Positions 24,524-32,536 of a stretch of 38,803 bases of DNA are shown one piece after another. Position 1 is the first letter of the stretch. Each line of letters opens with the position of its first letter. The notes under the pieces are model-generated. The model made no database searches. It saw nothing but the letters and a program-made list of their open reading frames with translations, and was not told the origin of the DNA. The position numbers and the translations under genes were made by a program. The stretch comes from Parcubacteria group bacterium Athens0714_12 (GTDB lineage: Bacteria > Patescibacteriota > Patescibacteriia > UBA2591 > VMGY01): contig VMGY01000001.1 in assembly GCA_007378955.1 (NCBI GenBank), positions 1 to 38,803 on the forward strand, given 5' to 3'.

Positions 24524-25684
24524 TCAAATATTGATAATATGACTAAATCTTTTAAGCCTGTCAGACCAGCTGAATTCTTTTTCCATTCTTTCTCTTCCCT
24601 TCAAGCCCATTTTTAAGATTAAATTTTCATCTTTTAATAATTTTATTATTATAAAACTAAGGCGATCAATATTTTCCGGATCAAATAAAACCCCTGTTTG
24701 CCCGTCTAAAACGCTTTCTTTTAATCCGCCGTACGCGGATGCCACCACGGGTTTTTTCATTGCTTGCGCCTCTAACGCGGCAATGCCGAAACTTTCTATA
24801 TGGGAATAATTTTTATGCTTAATTTCGCGGGAAGGCATAATCACCAATTCCGCCAGATTATAATATCTTGATTTTATTTCTTCCTTATCCTCGATTTTTC
24901 CTAAAAAAATTACTTTTTTATCCAAATTAAATTCAGTAATTAACTTTTCCAATTCTTTTTTATAATTACTCTCAATCGCGTTGCCAATAATTAAATAAAC
25001 TAAATTAGGAATTTCTTTTAAAATACGCGGCATCGCTTTAATGACTAAATCAAAACCTTTTATCCTTGTTAATCTGCCAATACTTAAAATAATTCTTTTA
25101 TTCAACAGATTATATTTTTTAATCAACCAATCATTTTTAGCCGACAAATCAAATTTTTCGGCATTAACCGCGGGGGTGATAATTTTAATTTTTTTCTCCC
25201 GCGCGCCTAATTTAATTAATTCAATTTTAACAAAATCACTGTTGGCGATTAAAAATTCAGCTTTTTTGGCAATTATTTTAAATAACAAAATTTTCATTTT
25301 ATTATTTTTAACAATGGATAAATCAACGCCATGAAAATAAATCAAGTAAGGCAAATTAAATAAAATTTTACAAATAAAACCCGTTAAGCAAAATTGATGA
25401 TAATGACCAAATTGCAAAAATTCAATTTTTTCTTTTTTTATTATTCTTAAAACTTCCAAAAATAAAAAAATATTCCAAAGTTTAAAAAATTTTGGGGAAA
25501 GAAAATTTTTTCGGTAAATTTTAAATTTTTGTTTCTGGTCAAAATTCAAACTATCTTCCCCGCGCTGATTAGCCAAGACAGCAATTTTGCCGGCCTCTAT
25601 GCCATCGCACAAATGATAAAGATAGTTTTGTATTCCGCCAATTTCCGGCGGAAAAAAATATGTAATCAATAAAGATTTTTTCAT
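24524..25684 (-). CDS. Glycosyltransferase, GT4 family (second of two)
   Basis: A 386-residue GT-B enzyme. It starts KSLLITYFFPPEIGGIQNYLYHLCDGI with the GGIQ acceptor loop, has LSIGRLTRIKGFDLVIKAMPRI at the start of the second domain, and SHIESFGIAALEAQAMKKPVVAS with the E-x7-E nucleotide-sugar motif. It is a retaining sugar transferase of unknown donor, in the PimB/mannosyltransferase style of GT4. The flippase gene lies 29 nt upstream on the same strand, so the pair fits assembly of a lipid-linked glycan inside and export by the flippase. It is only distantly similar to the GT4 at 20152 by eye. Confidence 0.9.
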   Translation of the reverse strand: MKKSLLITYFFPPEIGGIQNYLYHLCDGIEAGKIAVLANQRGEDSLNFDQKQKFKIYRKNFLSPKFFKLWNIFLFLEVLRIIKKEKIEFLQFGHYHQFCLTGFICKILFNLPYLIYFHGVDLSIVKNNKMKILLFKIIAKKAEFLIANSDFVKIELIKLGAREKKIKIITPAVNAEKFDLSAKNDWLIKKYNLLNKRIILSIGRLTRIKGFDLVIKAMPRILKEIPNLVYLIIGNAIESNYKKELEKLITEFNLDKKVIFLGKIEDKEEIKSRYYNLAELVIMPSREIKHKNYSHIESFGIAALEAQAMKKPVVASAYGGLKESVLDGQTGVLFDPENIDRLSFIIIKLLKDENLILKMGLKGRERMEKEFSWSDRLKRFSHIINI

Positions 25685-25713
25685 AAAATTACTTTAAAAA
25701 CCATCCCATTATA

Positions 25714-27150
25714 TTATTTGACGATAAAAGATTTTTTAATGCTCTGCAAATCTTCTTTTTTGAGAGTTTTTGTTGAAAATAAAAGAATAACATAAATTAA
25801 GCCGGCGAGAGGAATAATGATAAAAATAGAAAAAATTTCTTTTAAATAAAAAATGAAGGTGGACATCGCGAGAGCGGAAAAAATTGTTTTTAATAAAACA
25901 TTGATTAAATATTTTTTTCGGTAAGCGACGATTTTTTCCATGCGATATAAAGATAAAAAAAACAAAAAGACATTGGAGGATAAAAAAGCGATACTGGCGC
26001 CGATTTCTTTATATTGGGGAATTAAAAATAAATTTAAGGCAATGCAAAAAATCGCGGCAACCGCCCAATTAAACATATTGGCTTTATGCTTTTCACAGGC
26101 ATTTAAGGTTGTCGTTAATGGAAAAATTAAAAACATAAAAAGCAAGGCGCTGCTTAAAATTTGCAAAGGAATAATTGAAGAAATATAGCTGGCGCCATAA
26201 ATTTTTAAAATCAATTTATCAGCCAAAAAAATTATCCCGAAAGTTATAGGAATGGCAATCATCATTAAATAACTGATTGCTTTTTCAAAAGTGTTTGAAA
26301 GTTTTTCTTTATCATTAATAAAATATTTTGAAAAAGCGGGAAATAAAGCGGCAATTAAAGATAAGGGAATAAATTGCAAAGCGAAAATTAATTTATAAGA
26401 AGCGCCATAAAATCCTACCGCCTGGTCTCCGGCCATCTTGGAAAGAAAAACCTTATCTATATCCCAAAAAATTCGGCTGAAAATACTCGCTAAGGCAAAA
26501 GGCGCGCTGATTTTCAATAAAAAGACAAGAATTTTTTTATCAAAATTAAATTTGATCCGCAAATCCGTTTTTTTATAAAGCGTGATTACATAATAAATAA
26601 AATTAATAACGCTCGTTAAAACAATCGCGGCAATAATCATCTCCAGAGACATCTTTAAATATAAAGCCAAGCCAGCGAATAAAATAACTAATATTTGGTG
26701 TATGATAATAATCCATGCTTCGTATTTTAATTTTTGCAAACCCCGAAAAATAGCGGTAAAACTTAAATTAAAACCATCTATCGCGACCATTAAACCGCTT
26801 AAATAAACTAAAATTTTAGTCTCAGTCGAATAACCTAATAAATTAATAGCGATAAAAATAACTAAATAAGTCAATAAAGAAAAAATAATTTTAAAAGATA
26901 GTGCCGTATTGAAATAAAAAGCGCCTTTATTTTCGTCTCTGGCTATTTCCCTGGTTAAAGCGAAACTCAGACCCAGATCAGGCAAAATAGCAAAAAGCCC
27001 CGCGAAAGACATCGCGAAAACATATTTACCTATTTCTTCCACCCCTAAAAAACGGGTTAAAATAATAAAAAAAATAAAAGCTCCTACTTTTTGAAAAGTA
27101 GAAGCGATTAAAACATAAGTCGTATTTCTTGTTATTTGACCCTGATTCAT
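25714..27150 (-). CDS. Polysaccharide/oligosaccharide flippase (Wzx/MOP superfamily)
   Basis: A 478-residue membrane protein with 12-14 hydrophobic segments. It opens GQITRNTTYVLIASTFQKVGAFIFFIILTRFLGVEEIGKYVFAMSF, the usual N-terminal signature of the polysaccharide_synt/MOP flippases, and has the second-half repeat near FLLKISAPFALASIFSRIFWDIDKVFLSKM. It would move undecaprenyl-linked oligosaccharides to the outer membrane face. MurJ is a related possibility, but MurJ usually has ~500 residues or more and a different start, and the adjacent GT4 favours a surface-glycan role. A clear promoter precedes it and a terminator separates it from rpsI. Confidence 0.88.
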   Translation of the reverse strand: MNQGQITRNTTYVLIASTFQKVGAFIFFIILTRFLGVEEIGKYVFAMSFAGLFAILPDLGLSFALTREIARDENKGAFYFNTALSFKIIFSLLTYLVIFIAINLLGYSTETKILVYLSGLMVAIDGFNLSFTAIFRGLQKLKYEAWIIIIHQILVILFAGLALYLKMSLEMIIAAIVLTSVINFIYYVITLYKKTDLRIKFNFDKKILVFLLKISAPFALASIFSRIFWDIDKVFLSKMAGDQAVGFYGASYKLIFALQFIPLSLIAALFPAFSKYFINDKEKLSNTFEKAISYLMMIAIPITFGIIFLADKLILKIYGASYISSIIPLQILSSALLFMFLIFPLTTTLNACEKHKANMFNWAVAAIFCIALNLFLIPQYKEIGASIAFLSSNVFLFFLSLYRMEKIVAYRKKYLINVLLKTIFSALAMSTFIFYLKEIFSIFIIIPLAGLIYVILLFSTKTLKKEDLQSIKKSFIVK

Positions 27151-27187
27151 AGCTGTAAATTAGTATAAATATTAAATTAATATTAAA

Positions 27188-27216
27188 ATTATAACAAAAT
27201 TTATAATTTTTAACAA
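27188..27216 (-). promoter_or_regulatory. Flippase gene promoter
   Basis: TTGTTA, 17-bp spacer, TATAAT, with about 30 nt of leader before the ATG at 27150. It lies just after the rpsI terminator. Confidence 0.7.
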
Positions 27217-27220
27217 ATAT

Positions 27221-27246
27221 AAAAGGGCCATGAATAGCCCCCTTTA
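27221..27246 (-). terminator. Rho-independent terminator after rpsI
   Basis: On the minus strand AAAGGGGGC, loop TATTCATG, GCCCTTTTATATTT: a GC stem extended by G-U and A-U pairs, followed by a T-rich run. It ends the infA-rpsI transcription unit. Confidence 0.75.
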
Positions 27247-27264
27247 TATTTAATTGTTTATAAC

Positions 27265-27708
27265 CTATCTCTTCTGCCATTGCGGCGCTCGCCTTGCTTT
27301 TTTCAAGCCATATTTTTTTCTTTCTTTAACTCTGGGATCGCGAGTAAGAAATTTCAACTGCTTCAAGCTTTTTCTATATTCAGGATTAAGTTTTACCAAG
27401 GCGCGGGACAAAGCATGCCTAATGCTTTCTGACTGGCTTCTTATTCCTCCGCCCCTTACTTTAACCGACACATCAAATTTTTCTTTCAAACCTAATTGCT
27501 CCAAAGGCGAATTAATAATTTTTTGAGACTCAAAATAAGGAAAATATTTTTTATAATCTTTTTCATTGACTAAAAAATTTCCTTTGCCATTAGCAAAAAG
27601 CCTTACTTGCGCCGAGGATTCTTTTCTGCCGCCAGTACTATAAATATATTCTCTTTTGATTTCTTCTTTTGTTTTAACCTCTTCTTTTATTTTTTTTATT
27701 AAAGTCAT
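27265..27708 (-). CDS. rpsI: 30S ribosomal protein S9
   Basis: A 147-residue S9. The core YIYSTGGRKESSAQVRL, VRGGGIRSQSESIRHALSRAL and LTRDPRVKERKKYGLKKARRAPQWQKR are diagnostic; the C-terminal basic tail with its final KR reaches the P-site tRNA. The first ~20 residues are a Lys/Glu extension beyond the minimal S9. The ATG overlaps the rplM stop by 4 nt (ATGA), the usual rplM-rpsI coupling. It is the last gene of the infA-to-rpsI unit and is followed by a terminator. Confidence 0.97.
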   Translation of the reverse strand: MTLIKKIKEEVKTKEEIKREYIYSTGGRKESSAQVRLFANGKGNFLVNEKDYKKYFPYFESQKIINSPLEQLGLKEKFDVSVKVRGGGIRSQSESIRHALSRALVKLNPEYRKSLKQLKFLTRDPRVKERKKYGLKKARRAPQWQKR

Positions 27709-28100
27709 AGTATAATTAACCTTTTAAGCATTTCTTTTCTTAATTTATTTTTAGGAAGCATGTTATTAATGGCTCTTTTTAACACTTCTCCCGGATCTTT
27801 TTTAAAAACATCTTTTATTTTTTTCTCCCTTAATCCTCCCGGGTAGCCGGTATAACGAAAATATTTTTTATCATTTAACTTATTGCCAGTAATTTTTATT
27901 TTTTTAATATTAACTATTTTTACAAAATTTCCCTGGTCTAAATATGGCAAAAAATTAACTTTGTTTTTGCCACGCAAAAGAATCGCCACTTCCGTCGCCA
28001 GTCTTCCTAAAACCTTGTTCTCGGCGTCAATCGTATGCGTATCTCTTTTAATAATTTTTTTATTTTTTTCGTCTTTGGAAATTTTTTGTTTTTTATCCAT
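27705..28100 (-). CDS. rplM: 50S ribosomal protein L13
   Basis: A 131-residue L13, slightly shorter than the ~142 of E. coli. Blocks DAENKVLGRLATEVAILLRGKNK, FRYTGYPGGLREKKIKDVFKKDPGEVLKRAINNMLPKNKLR are characteristic. L13 binds 23S rRNA early in large-subunit assembly. The N terminus has a short Lys-rich extension (KKQKISKDEKNKK). It sits 5 nt after rplQ and overlaps rpsI by 4 nt. Confidence 0.97.
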   Translation of the reverse strand: MDKKQKISKDEKNKKIIKRDTHTIDAENKVLGRLATEVAILLRGKNKVNFLPYLDQGNFVKIVNIKKIKITGNKLNDKKYFRYTGYPGGLREKKIKDVFKKDPGEVLKRAINNMLPKNKLRKEMLKRLIIL

Positions 28101-28105
28101 AGATA

Positions 28106-28456
28106 TTAACTAATTAATTCTATTTGCGCCATCTCCGCTCGATCACCCAATCTCGCGCCAATTTTTACAATCCTCGTATATCCGCCTTTTCTATCTTTAT
28201 AGCTCGGGCTTATTTCGGAAATAATTTTAATGACAACTTTTTCAGGCAAATAAGCCAGTAACCTTCGCCTGTTGCTTAAAGTATTTTTTTTACCTAAAGT
28301 AATGGATTTCTCCGCCAAAGTTCGTATGGCTTTGGCTTTAGCAAGCGTCGTCTTTATTTTTTTATGCGTTATTAAACTCGCAACTAAATTTCTAAACAAA
28401 CTATTTCTAGCCGCCTTTTTTCTATCTAAAATTTTTCCTTTATTTTGATGTCTCAT
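28106..28456 (-). CDS. rplQ: 50S ribosomal protein L17
   Basis: A 116-residue L17 with RHQNKGKILDRKKAARNSLFRNLVASLITHKKIKTTLAKAK, its standard N-terminal signature, and YTRIVKIGARLGDRAEMAQIEL at the C terminus. L17 lies near the exit tunnel of the large subunit. It starts 28 nt after rpoA, which is the usual end of the alpha operon, and here continues into rplM 5 nt later. Confidence 0.97.
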   Translation of the reverse strand: MRHQNKGKILDRKKAARNSLFRNLVASLITHKKIKTTLAKAKAIRTLAEKSITLGKKNTLSNRRRLLAYLPEKVVIKIISEISPSYKDRKGGYTRIVKIGARLGDRAEMAQIELIS

Positions 28457-28484
28457 AATCGTAAATTATTACAAATTCGCGAGA

Positions 28485-29282
28485 TTATTTTTTCTTTTTT
28501 TCTTTTTTCTTTTTTTCTTCTCTCGCGGTTTCTTTTGATTTTATCTCTTCTTTAACTTCTTCTTTTTTTTCTTCTTTTTTAATTTCTTTATCGCCGGTTA
28601 TAAAGCCAAACTGGTTCACTAAAATTTTTGACGATTCCATTAAAGCTTCTAGGGGGTCAATACTGCCATCTGTTTCAAGATTTAAAATTAATTTATCATA
28701 ATCCGTTCTGTCTCCAACTCTGATATTTTCTATATTTAAGCTTACCTTAATCACCGGAGTAAAAATGGCATCGCAAATAATTACTCCTACTTCAAAATCA
28801 TTCTTTTTAAATTCCTCTGAGGTGGAATAGCCTCTGCCTTCCCCTATCCATAATTTCATATCCAAACTTGATTTTTCATCCGTCAAAGTGGCAATTTTTA
28901 AATCCGGATTAATAATCCTTACTCCCGCTATAGTTTCAATGTCTTTAGCTTTGACCGCTTTTTCTCCCTTAGCTTTTAAATTTAAAACAATCGGCTCTTC
29001 AATAAGAGTATCTAATTTAATTCGAAGCGATTTTAAATTTAAAATAATTTCTAAAACATCTTCTTTTACATTTGGAAGAGTGGAAAATTCATGAGTCGCT
29101 CCTTTTATTTTAGCGGCGATCACTGCTCCTCCCGGAAGAGATGAAAGAAGGACTCTTCTTAAAGCATTTCCTAGAGTAACTCCGAAACCGGGATAGCAGG
29201 GCTCAATAATAATCTCTGCCTGATTTTTATTTTCTTTATTTTTTTTAATTTCAACTTTTGAAGGCAAGGGAATGGTTTGCAT
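28485..29282 (-). CDS. rpoA: RNA polymerase alpha subunit lacking the C-terminal domain
   Basis: A 265-residue alpha subunit. The N-terminal dimerisation and beta/beta' binding domain is complete (residues ~1-229), with PGFGVTLGNALRRVLLSSLPG, FSTLPNVKEDV and the LMESSKILVNQFGFITG end. The usual flexible linker and alpha-CTD (to ~residue 315-330) are absent. Instead a tail of Lys and Glu (231-265) ends the protein. rplQ starts only 28 nt later, so no shifted CTD fits. Alpha-CTD normally contacts UP elements and activators, so promoter strength here should depend more on -35/-10 boxes. The Lys-rich tail may bind DNA (inferred). Confidence 0.95.
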   Translation of the reverse strand: MQTIPLPSKVEIKKNKENKNQAEIIIEPCYPGFGVTLGNALRRVLLSSLPGGAVIAAKIKGATHEFSTLPNVKEDVLEIILNLKSLRIKLDTLIEEPIVLNLKAKGEKAVKAKDIETIAGVRIINPDLKIATLTDEKSSLDMKLWIGEGRGYSTSEEFKKNDFEVGVIICDAIFTPVIKVSLNIENIRVGDRTDYDKLILNLETDGSIDPLEALMESSKILVNQFGFITGDKEIKKEEKKEEVKEEIKSKETAREEKKKKEKKKK

Positions 29283-29311
29283 AAATTTATTTATTTAATA
29301 TTGTATAAAAA

Positions 29312-29938
29312 TTATCGCGAATAAAATTCAATAATTAATTTGATGTCAATATTTTTAGGAAAATCTTCTGCCGTAGGCAAATTTAAAACCTTTATTTCTA
29401 ATTTGCTTTGGTCAAAGAAGAGCCAGCCGGGTATTTCGCCTTTCTTTTCTTTGGATAATTCCCGCGCTTTTTTTAAATAACTGCTATTTTCTTTTATTTT
29501 TATAATCTCGCCTTGCTTTACTTGGTAAGACGGGATATTTACTTTTCTGTTATTAACTTTAATGTGCCCGTGAGTAATCATCTGCCTGATTAATTCTTTT
29601 GAAGGAAATAAATTAACGCGATAAATAGCATTATCCAATCTGGATTCTAAAAATTGGAATAAGTAAACGCCCGTGTCCCCTTTTTTCTTAGCCGCTTTTT
29701 TAAAATAATTTCTAAATTGTTTTTCTAAAATGCCATAAATGTATTTAGCTTTCTGCTTTTCTTTTAACTGAACTCCATACTCTGAAACTTTTCTTTTCCT
29801 CTTTGAACCATGCATGCCTGGCGGATATTTCCTTTTTACTAAAGCGCACTTTGAAGAATAACAACGATCGCCCTTTAAAAAGAGTTTTTCTCCTATTCTT
29901 CTGCATAACCTGCATTTTGGGTCTATATTTCTTGCCAT
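29312..29938 (-). CDS. rpsD: 30S ribosomal protein S4
   Basis: A 208-residue S4. It has the zinc-binding N terminus (CRLCRRIGEKLFLKGDRCYSSKCALVKR), KRKVSEYGVQLKEKQKAKYIYGILEKQF, and the S4 RNA-binding domain SRLDNAIYRVNLFPSKELIRQMITHGHIKVNNRKVNIPSYQVKQG. S4 starts small-subunit assembly by binding the 5' domain of 16S rRNA, and in E. coli it represses its own operon. Here it is separated from rpsK by a 147-nt AT-rich repeat, wider than any other gap in this ribosomal unit. Confidence 0.97.
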   Translation of the reverse strand: MARNIDPKCRLCRRIGEKLFLKGDRCYSSKCALVKRKYPPGMHGSKRKRKVSEYGVQLKEKQKAKYIYGILEKQFRNYFKKAAKKKGDTGVYLFQFLESRLDNAIYRVNLFPSKELIRQMITHGHIKVNNRKVNIPSYQVKQGEIIKIKENSSYLKKARELSKEKKGEIPGWLFFDQSKLEIKVLNLPTAEDFPKNIDIKLIIEFYSR

Positions 29939-29940
29939 AA

Positions 29941-30080
29941 ATAAATATTAAATTCTAAATCCTAATATCAAAATTCTAAACAAATTTTAAATTCAAATAT
30001 TCTAAACCTTTGTTTCTGAATTGTTTTGAATTTTTGTCATTTGGATTTTGGATTTGTTTAGGATTTTTAATTTTGAATTT
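29941..30080. repeat. AT-rich imperfect inverted repeat between rpsK and rpsD
   Basis: CAAAATTCTAAAC-AAATTTTAAATTCAAATATTC on one side, and TTTGGATTTGTTTAGGATTTTTAATTTTGAATTT on the other, which is its rough complement. A related, inverted copy is at 36109-36192. It has no T-run terminator shape, although it may form a weak stem. It is likely a dispersed intergenic element. Confidence 0.7.
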
Positions 30081-30085
30081 ATCAT

Positions 30086-30460
30086 TTACACCCTTCTTAT
30101 TCCTGGCGGCCTGCATCCATTATGAGGCGCCGGCGTAACATCTTTTATTGATAAAATATTTAATCCATTCGCGTAAAGCGCCCTGACCGCGGCTTCTCTT
30201 CCGCCTCCCACTCCCTTGACAAACACATTTACTTCTCTTAATCCATAATCTTTTACTTTTTCAACCGCGTCTTTAGTAACTATTCCCGCGGCGTAAGGAG
30301 TGGCTTTTTTAGGGCCTTTAAAAGTCATTTTTCCGGCACTTGACCATGACAAAACATTGCCTTTCTCATCCGTTAAAGTTACAATGGTATTATTATAAGT
30401 AGCCTTGACATAAGCATTACCCCTAATAATATTCCTTTTATTTTCTTTTTTCTTATTCAT
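30086..30460 (-). CDS. rpsK: 30S ribosomal protein S11
   Basis: A 124-residue S11 with the signature [47 protein letters not shown] and the C terminus [18 protein letters not shown]11 forms part of the platform and the E-site mRNA path. It follows rpsM by 24 nt. The next gene, rpsD, comes only after an AT-rich repeat. Confidence 0.97.
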   Translation of the reverse strand: MNKKKENKRNIIRGNAYVKATYNNTIVTLTDEKGNVLSWSSAGKMTFKGPKKATPYAAGIVTKDAVEKVKDYGLREVNVFVKGVGGGREAAVRALYANGLNILSIKDVTPAPHNGCRPPGIRRV

Positions 30461-30484
30461 ATAAAATTTAAATATAACGTTATA

Positions 30485-30874
30485 TTATGTTTTTTCAGCT
30501 GATTTCTTTCTGCCACTGCCCATTGTTCTTCTTACATTGCCTCTGACTGTTCTAGTGTTAGTTTTTGTTCTTTGGCCTCTGACAGGAAGATGCTTCGCGT
30601 GCCTTATGCCTCGGTAGCAATTTATTTCCTTTAATCTTTTAATATTCATTAAAACTTCTCTTTTTAATTCTCCCTCAACTTTATAATTTTTTTCTATAAT
30701 TTCTTTCAATTTCTCAACTTCCATATCTCCTAAATCTTTAATTTTTTTACTAATATCAATATTCGCTTCTTTTAAAATCTTAACGCTTAAATTTCTGCCA
30801 ATGCCGAAAATATAGGTTAATCCTATTTCCGCCCTTTTATTTGGTGGTAAATTTACTCCCGCGATTCTTGCCAT
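30485..30874 (-). CDS. rpsM: 30S ribosomal protein S13
   Basis: A 129-residue S13: [27 protein letters not shown] at the start, [64 protein letters not shown] in the body, and a basic tail that reaches the tRNA sites. It sits in the head of the small subunit and contacts L5. It is 53 nt downstream of rpmJ and 24 nt upstream of rpsK, the standard alpha-operon order. Confidence 0.97.
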   Translation of the reverse strand: MARIAGVNLPPNKRAEIGLTYIFGIGRNLSVKILKEANIDISKKIKDLGDMEVEKLKEIIEKNYKVEGELKREVLMNIKRLKEINCYRGIRHAKHLPVRGQRTKTNTRTVRGNVRRTMGSGRKKSAEKT

Positions 30875-30927
30875 AAATTATTTATTATCTCCGCAATAAT
30901 TCGTGTTAGTTTGTACTAATTCGGAAA

Positions 30928-31041
30928 CTATCCTTGTCTTTGTTTGTGTTTAGGATTCTTGCAAATAACAAAAATTCGGCCTCTGCGCCTTACTGTTTTG
31001 CAATCTTTGCATATTTTTTTTACAGAAGAACGAACCTTCAT
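30928..31041 (-). CDS. rpmJ: 50S ribosomal protein L36 (too short for the ORF track)
   Basis: A 37-residue ORF on the minus strand: [37 protein letters not shown]. Its CxxC...CxxxxH pattern is the zinc-binding form of L36. It lies between infA (66 nt away) and rpsM (53 nt away), where L36 is found in most bacteria. L36 binds 23S rRNA near the GTPase-centre side of the large subunit. The start is ATG and the stop TAG. Confidence 0.95.
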   Translation of the reverse strand: MKVRSSVKKICKDCKTVRRRGRIFVICKNPKHKQRQG

Positions 31042-31107
31042 AAATACTTGTTAAAAAAAATTATAAAATTAACAACAATCATTTATTGCTGTTTTTAAAC
31101 TTTATTT

Positions 31108-31326
31108 TTAATATCTATAGATTATTCTTCCTTTTGTTAAATCGTAAGGGCTCATTTCTATCTTTACTTTGTCGCCCGGCAATAATCTAATTTTATGCAA
31201 ACGCATTCTTCCGGAAAGATAAGTCAGAATTTCCCTCCCGTCATCCAATTTTACTTTAAAAGTAGTAGAAGGAAGCAATTCCTCTACTATGCCGTTGAGT
31301 TCTAAAAATTCATTATTCTTTCCCAT
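31108..31326 (-). CDS. infA: Translation initiation factor IF-1
   Basis: A 72-residue IF-1 with one OB fold (S1 type): [64 protein letters not shown]. It binds the A site of the small subunit during initiation. The track extends it to 31368 with 14 extra residues that run into the promoter; the ATG at 31326 ([10 protein letters not shown]) is the family start. It is the first gene of the ribosomal unit, read from a full-consensus promoter, with a predicted leader of only 6-7 nt. Confidence 0.97.
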   Translation of the reverse strand: MGKNNEFLELNGIVEELLPSTTFKVKLDDGREILTYLSGRMRLHKIRLLPGDKVKIEMSPYDLTKGRIIYRY

Positions 31327-31339
31327 AAATATGTTTTGA

Positions 31340-31368
31340 ATTATATAATTTATTTTAAAATATGTCAA
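31340..31368 (-). promoter_or_regulatory. Consensus promoter of the infA-rpsI unit
   Basis: TTGACA, 17-bp spacer, TATAAT: both boxes match the sigma-70 consensus fully. Only 13 nt separate the -10 from the infA ATG, so the mRNA should have a leader of about 6-7 nt. Confidence 0.9.
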
Positions 31369-31419
31369 CCCTTTTTAAATTTTTTGGCTCTTTTACGATA
31401 TTTTAAAGCAAAAACCACC

Positions 31420-32352
31420 TTAAATATCAAATCCTATATAATCAATTTCTTCTTGCAATTGGACGCCGAATTTATTTCTTATTTTTTGCTTTATTAAACT
31501 GATTAAAATTATTACTTCTTCAGCCTTCGCTCCACTCAAATTAATGATAAAATTACTATGTTTTTCTGAAATTCGCGCTTCCCGTATTTTTTTGCCTTTC
31601 AAACCGCATTTTTCAATCAGCCAGCCGGCAGGCGCGAATTCTTTAAATTCAGGCCTTTCTTTTATGATCAATTCTTTGATTTTTCCGTCAAATTCTTTCA
31701 AAGAAATTTTTTTAAAAATAGAGCCGGCAGAAGGAAAACCCAAAGGTTGTTTGGCTTTTCTCTTTTCTAAATATTCTTTTATTATTTTTTTGCTTTTCTT
31801 TCGTTCGCCCTTTTTCAGTTTTAACTTGGCTGATAAAATAATGTCTTGATTATTTTTAAAAAGAGACTCGCGGTAGCCGAATTTTAATTCTTTATTTTTT
31901 AATTTGATTTTTTTGCCTTTTCTTAAAATCGCCACTTCCTCAACTGAATCACTGATCGCTTCGCCGAAAGCGCCGGCATTGCCATTTATCGCGCCGCCGA
32001 GAGTTCCTGGAATGCCGACAGCCCATTCTAAGCCGGATAAATTATTTTTTATGGATGCGTTGATTAAATCATTTAATTTCGCGCCGGCTTCCGCGAATAT
32101 TCTATTTTTAATTATCTTGAATTTTCGGCTTTCTGTTTTTATCGCCAAACCGTTAAAGCCGCGGTCGCTAATCAAAATATTACTCCCCCCGCCTAAAATA
32201 AAATAAGAAATTTTTAATTCCTGTGTTAATTTCACGGCATTTATTATTTGTTTAGAAGTTTTGGCAATATAAAAATATTTGGCTGGCCCGCCGATTTTAA
32301 AAGTCGTATATTTCGCCAATGAAACATTTTTTTGAAAATCTTTAATAATCAT
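31420..32352 (-). CDS. murB: UDP-N-acetylenolpyruvoylglucosamine reductase
   Basis: A 310-residue MurB. FAD-binding blocks are TTFKIGGPAKYF, ILGGGSNILISDRGFNGLAIKT and GIPGTLGGAINGNAGAFG; the catalytic Ser is in PSAGSIFKK, and a late Glu lies in the C-terminal domain. It reduces enolpyruvyl-UDP-GlcNAc to UDP-MurNAc with NADPH in the cytoplasm. The ATG at 32352 (MIIKDFQKN) is the family start; the track extends upstream from a TTG that only 2 nt separate from an SD, too close for use. That SD instead serves an 18-aa ORF at 32366-32422 that ends 13 nt before murB. MurB here has no SD of its own, so it may rely on reinitiation. Confidence 0.93.
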   Translation of the reverse strand: MIIKDFQKNVSLAKYTTFKIGGPAKYFYIAKTSKQIINAVKLTQELKISYFILGGGSNILISDRGFNGLAIKTESRKFKIIKNRIFAEAGAKLNDLINASIKNNLSGLEWAVGIPGTLGGAINGNAGAFGEAISDSVEEVAILRKGKKIKLKNKELKFGYRESLFKNNQDIILSAKLKLKKGERKKSKKIIKEYLEKRKAKQPLGFPSAGSIFKKISLKEFDGKIKELIIKERPEFKEFAPAGWLIEKCGLKGKKIREARISEKHSNFIINLSGAKAEEVIILISLIKQKIRNKFGVQLQEEIDYIGFDI

Positions 32353-32365
32353 AAGTATCTTTGAA

Positions 32366-32422
32366 TTACGAAATAACGGTTTCAAGGGAGGTGGATATGT
32401 CTTTTTTGCACAGTTTTGCCAT
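32366..32422 (-). CDS. Putative 18-aa leader peptide ORF of murB
   Basis: ATG with an ideal SD (AAAAAGGAGG, 7-nt spacing) encodes MAKLCKKDISTSLETVIS and stops 13 nt before the murB ATG. It lies downstream of a TTGACA promoter in the murC-murB gap. No family is known to me. It could be a leader peptide that couples translation to murB, a free small protein, or chance. Confidence 0.5.
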   Translation of the reverse strand: MAKLCKKDISTSLETVIS

Positions 32423-32482
32423 AACAATACCTCCTTTTTTGTTTTGCCTTGGTTAAATTTTCAAATTACAGTTTATTTTATA

Positions 32483-32511
32483 AATATGGTATAAATAATA
32501 TTTTTTGTCAA
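32483..32511 (-). promoter_or_regulatory. Internal promoter for murB
   Basis: TTGACA, 17-bp spacer, CATATT (4 of 6). It lies after the murC stop and gives a leader of about 50 nt up to the SD-led small ORF, about 125 nt up to murB. Confidence 0.6.
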
Positions 32512-32536
32512 ACAAAAATACGCACTTCTTTGAATT

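Noticed and set aside
31327-31368. N-terminal extension of infA
   Set aside because: It would cross the consensus promoter; IF-1 proteins start at MGKNNEF-type positions.
32397-32456. Plus-strand mini-ORF with an SD (GGGAGGTGGATATG), opposite the murB leader ORF
   Set aside because: No plus-strand gene or promoter is near, and the SD probably arises because the minus-strand sequence is CCACCTCCCTT by chance.
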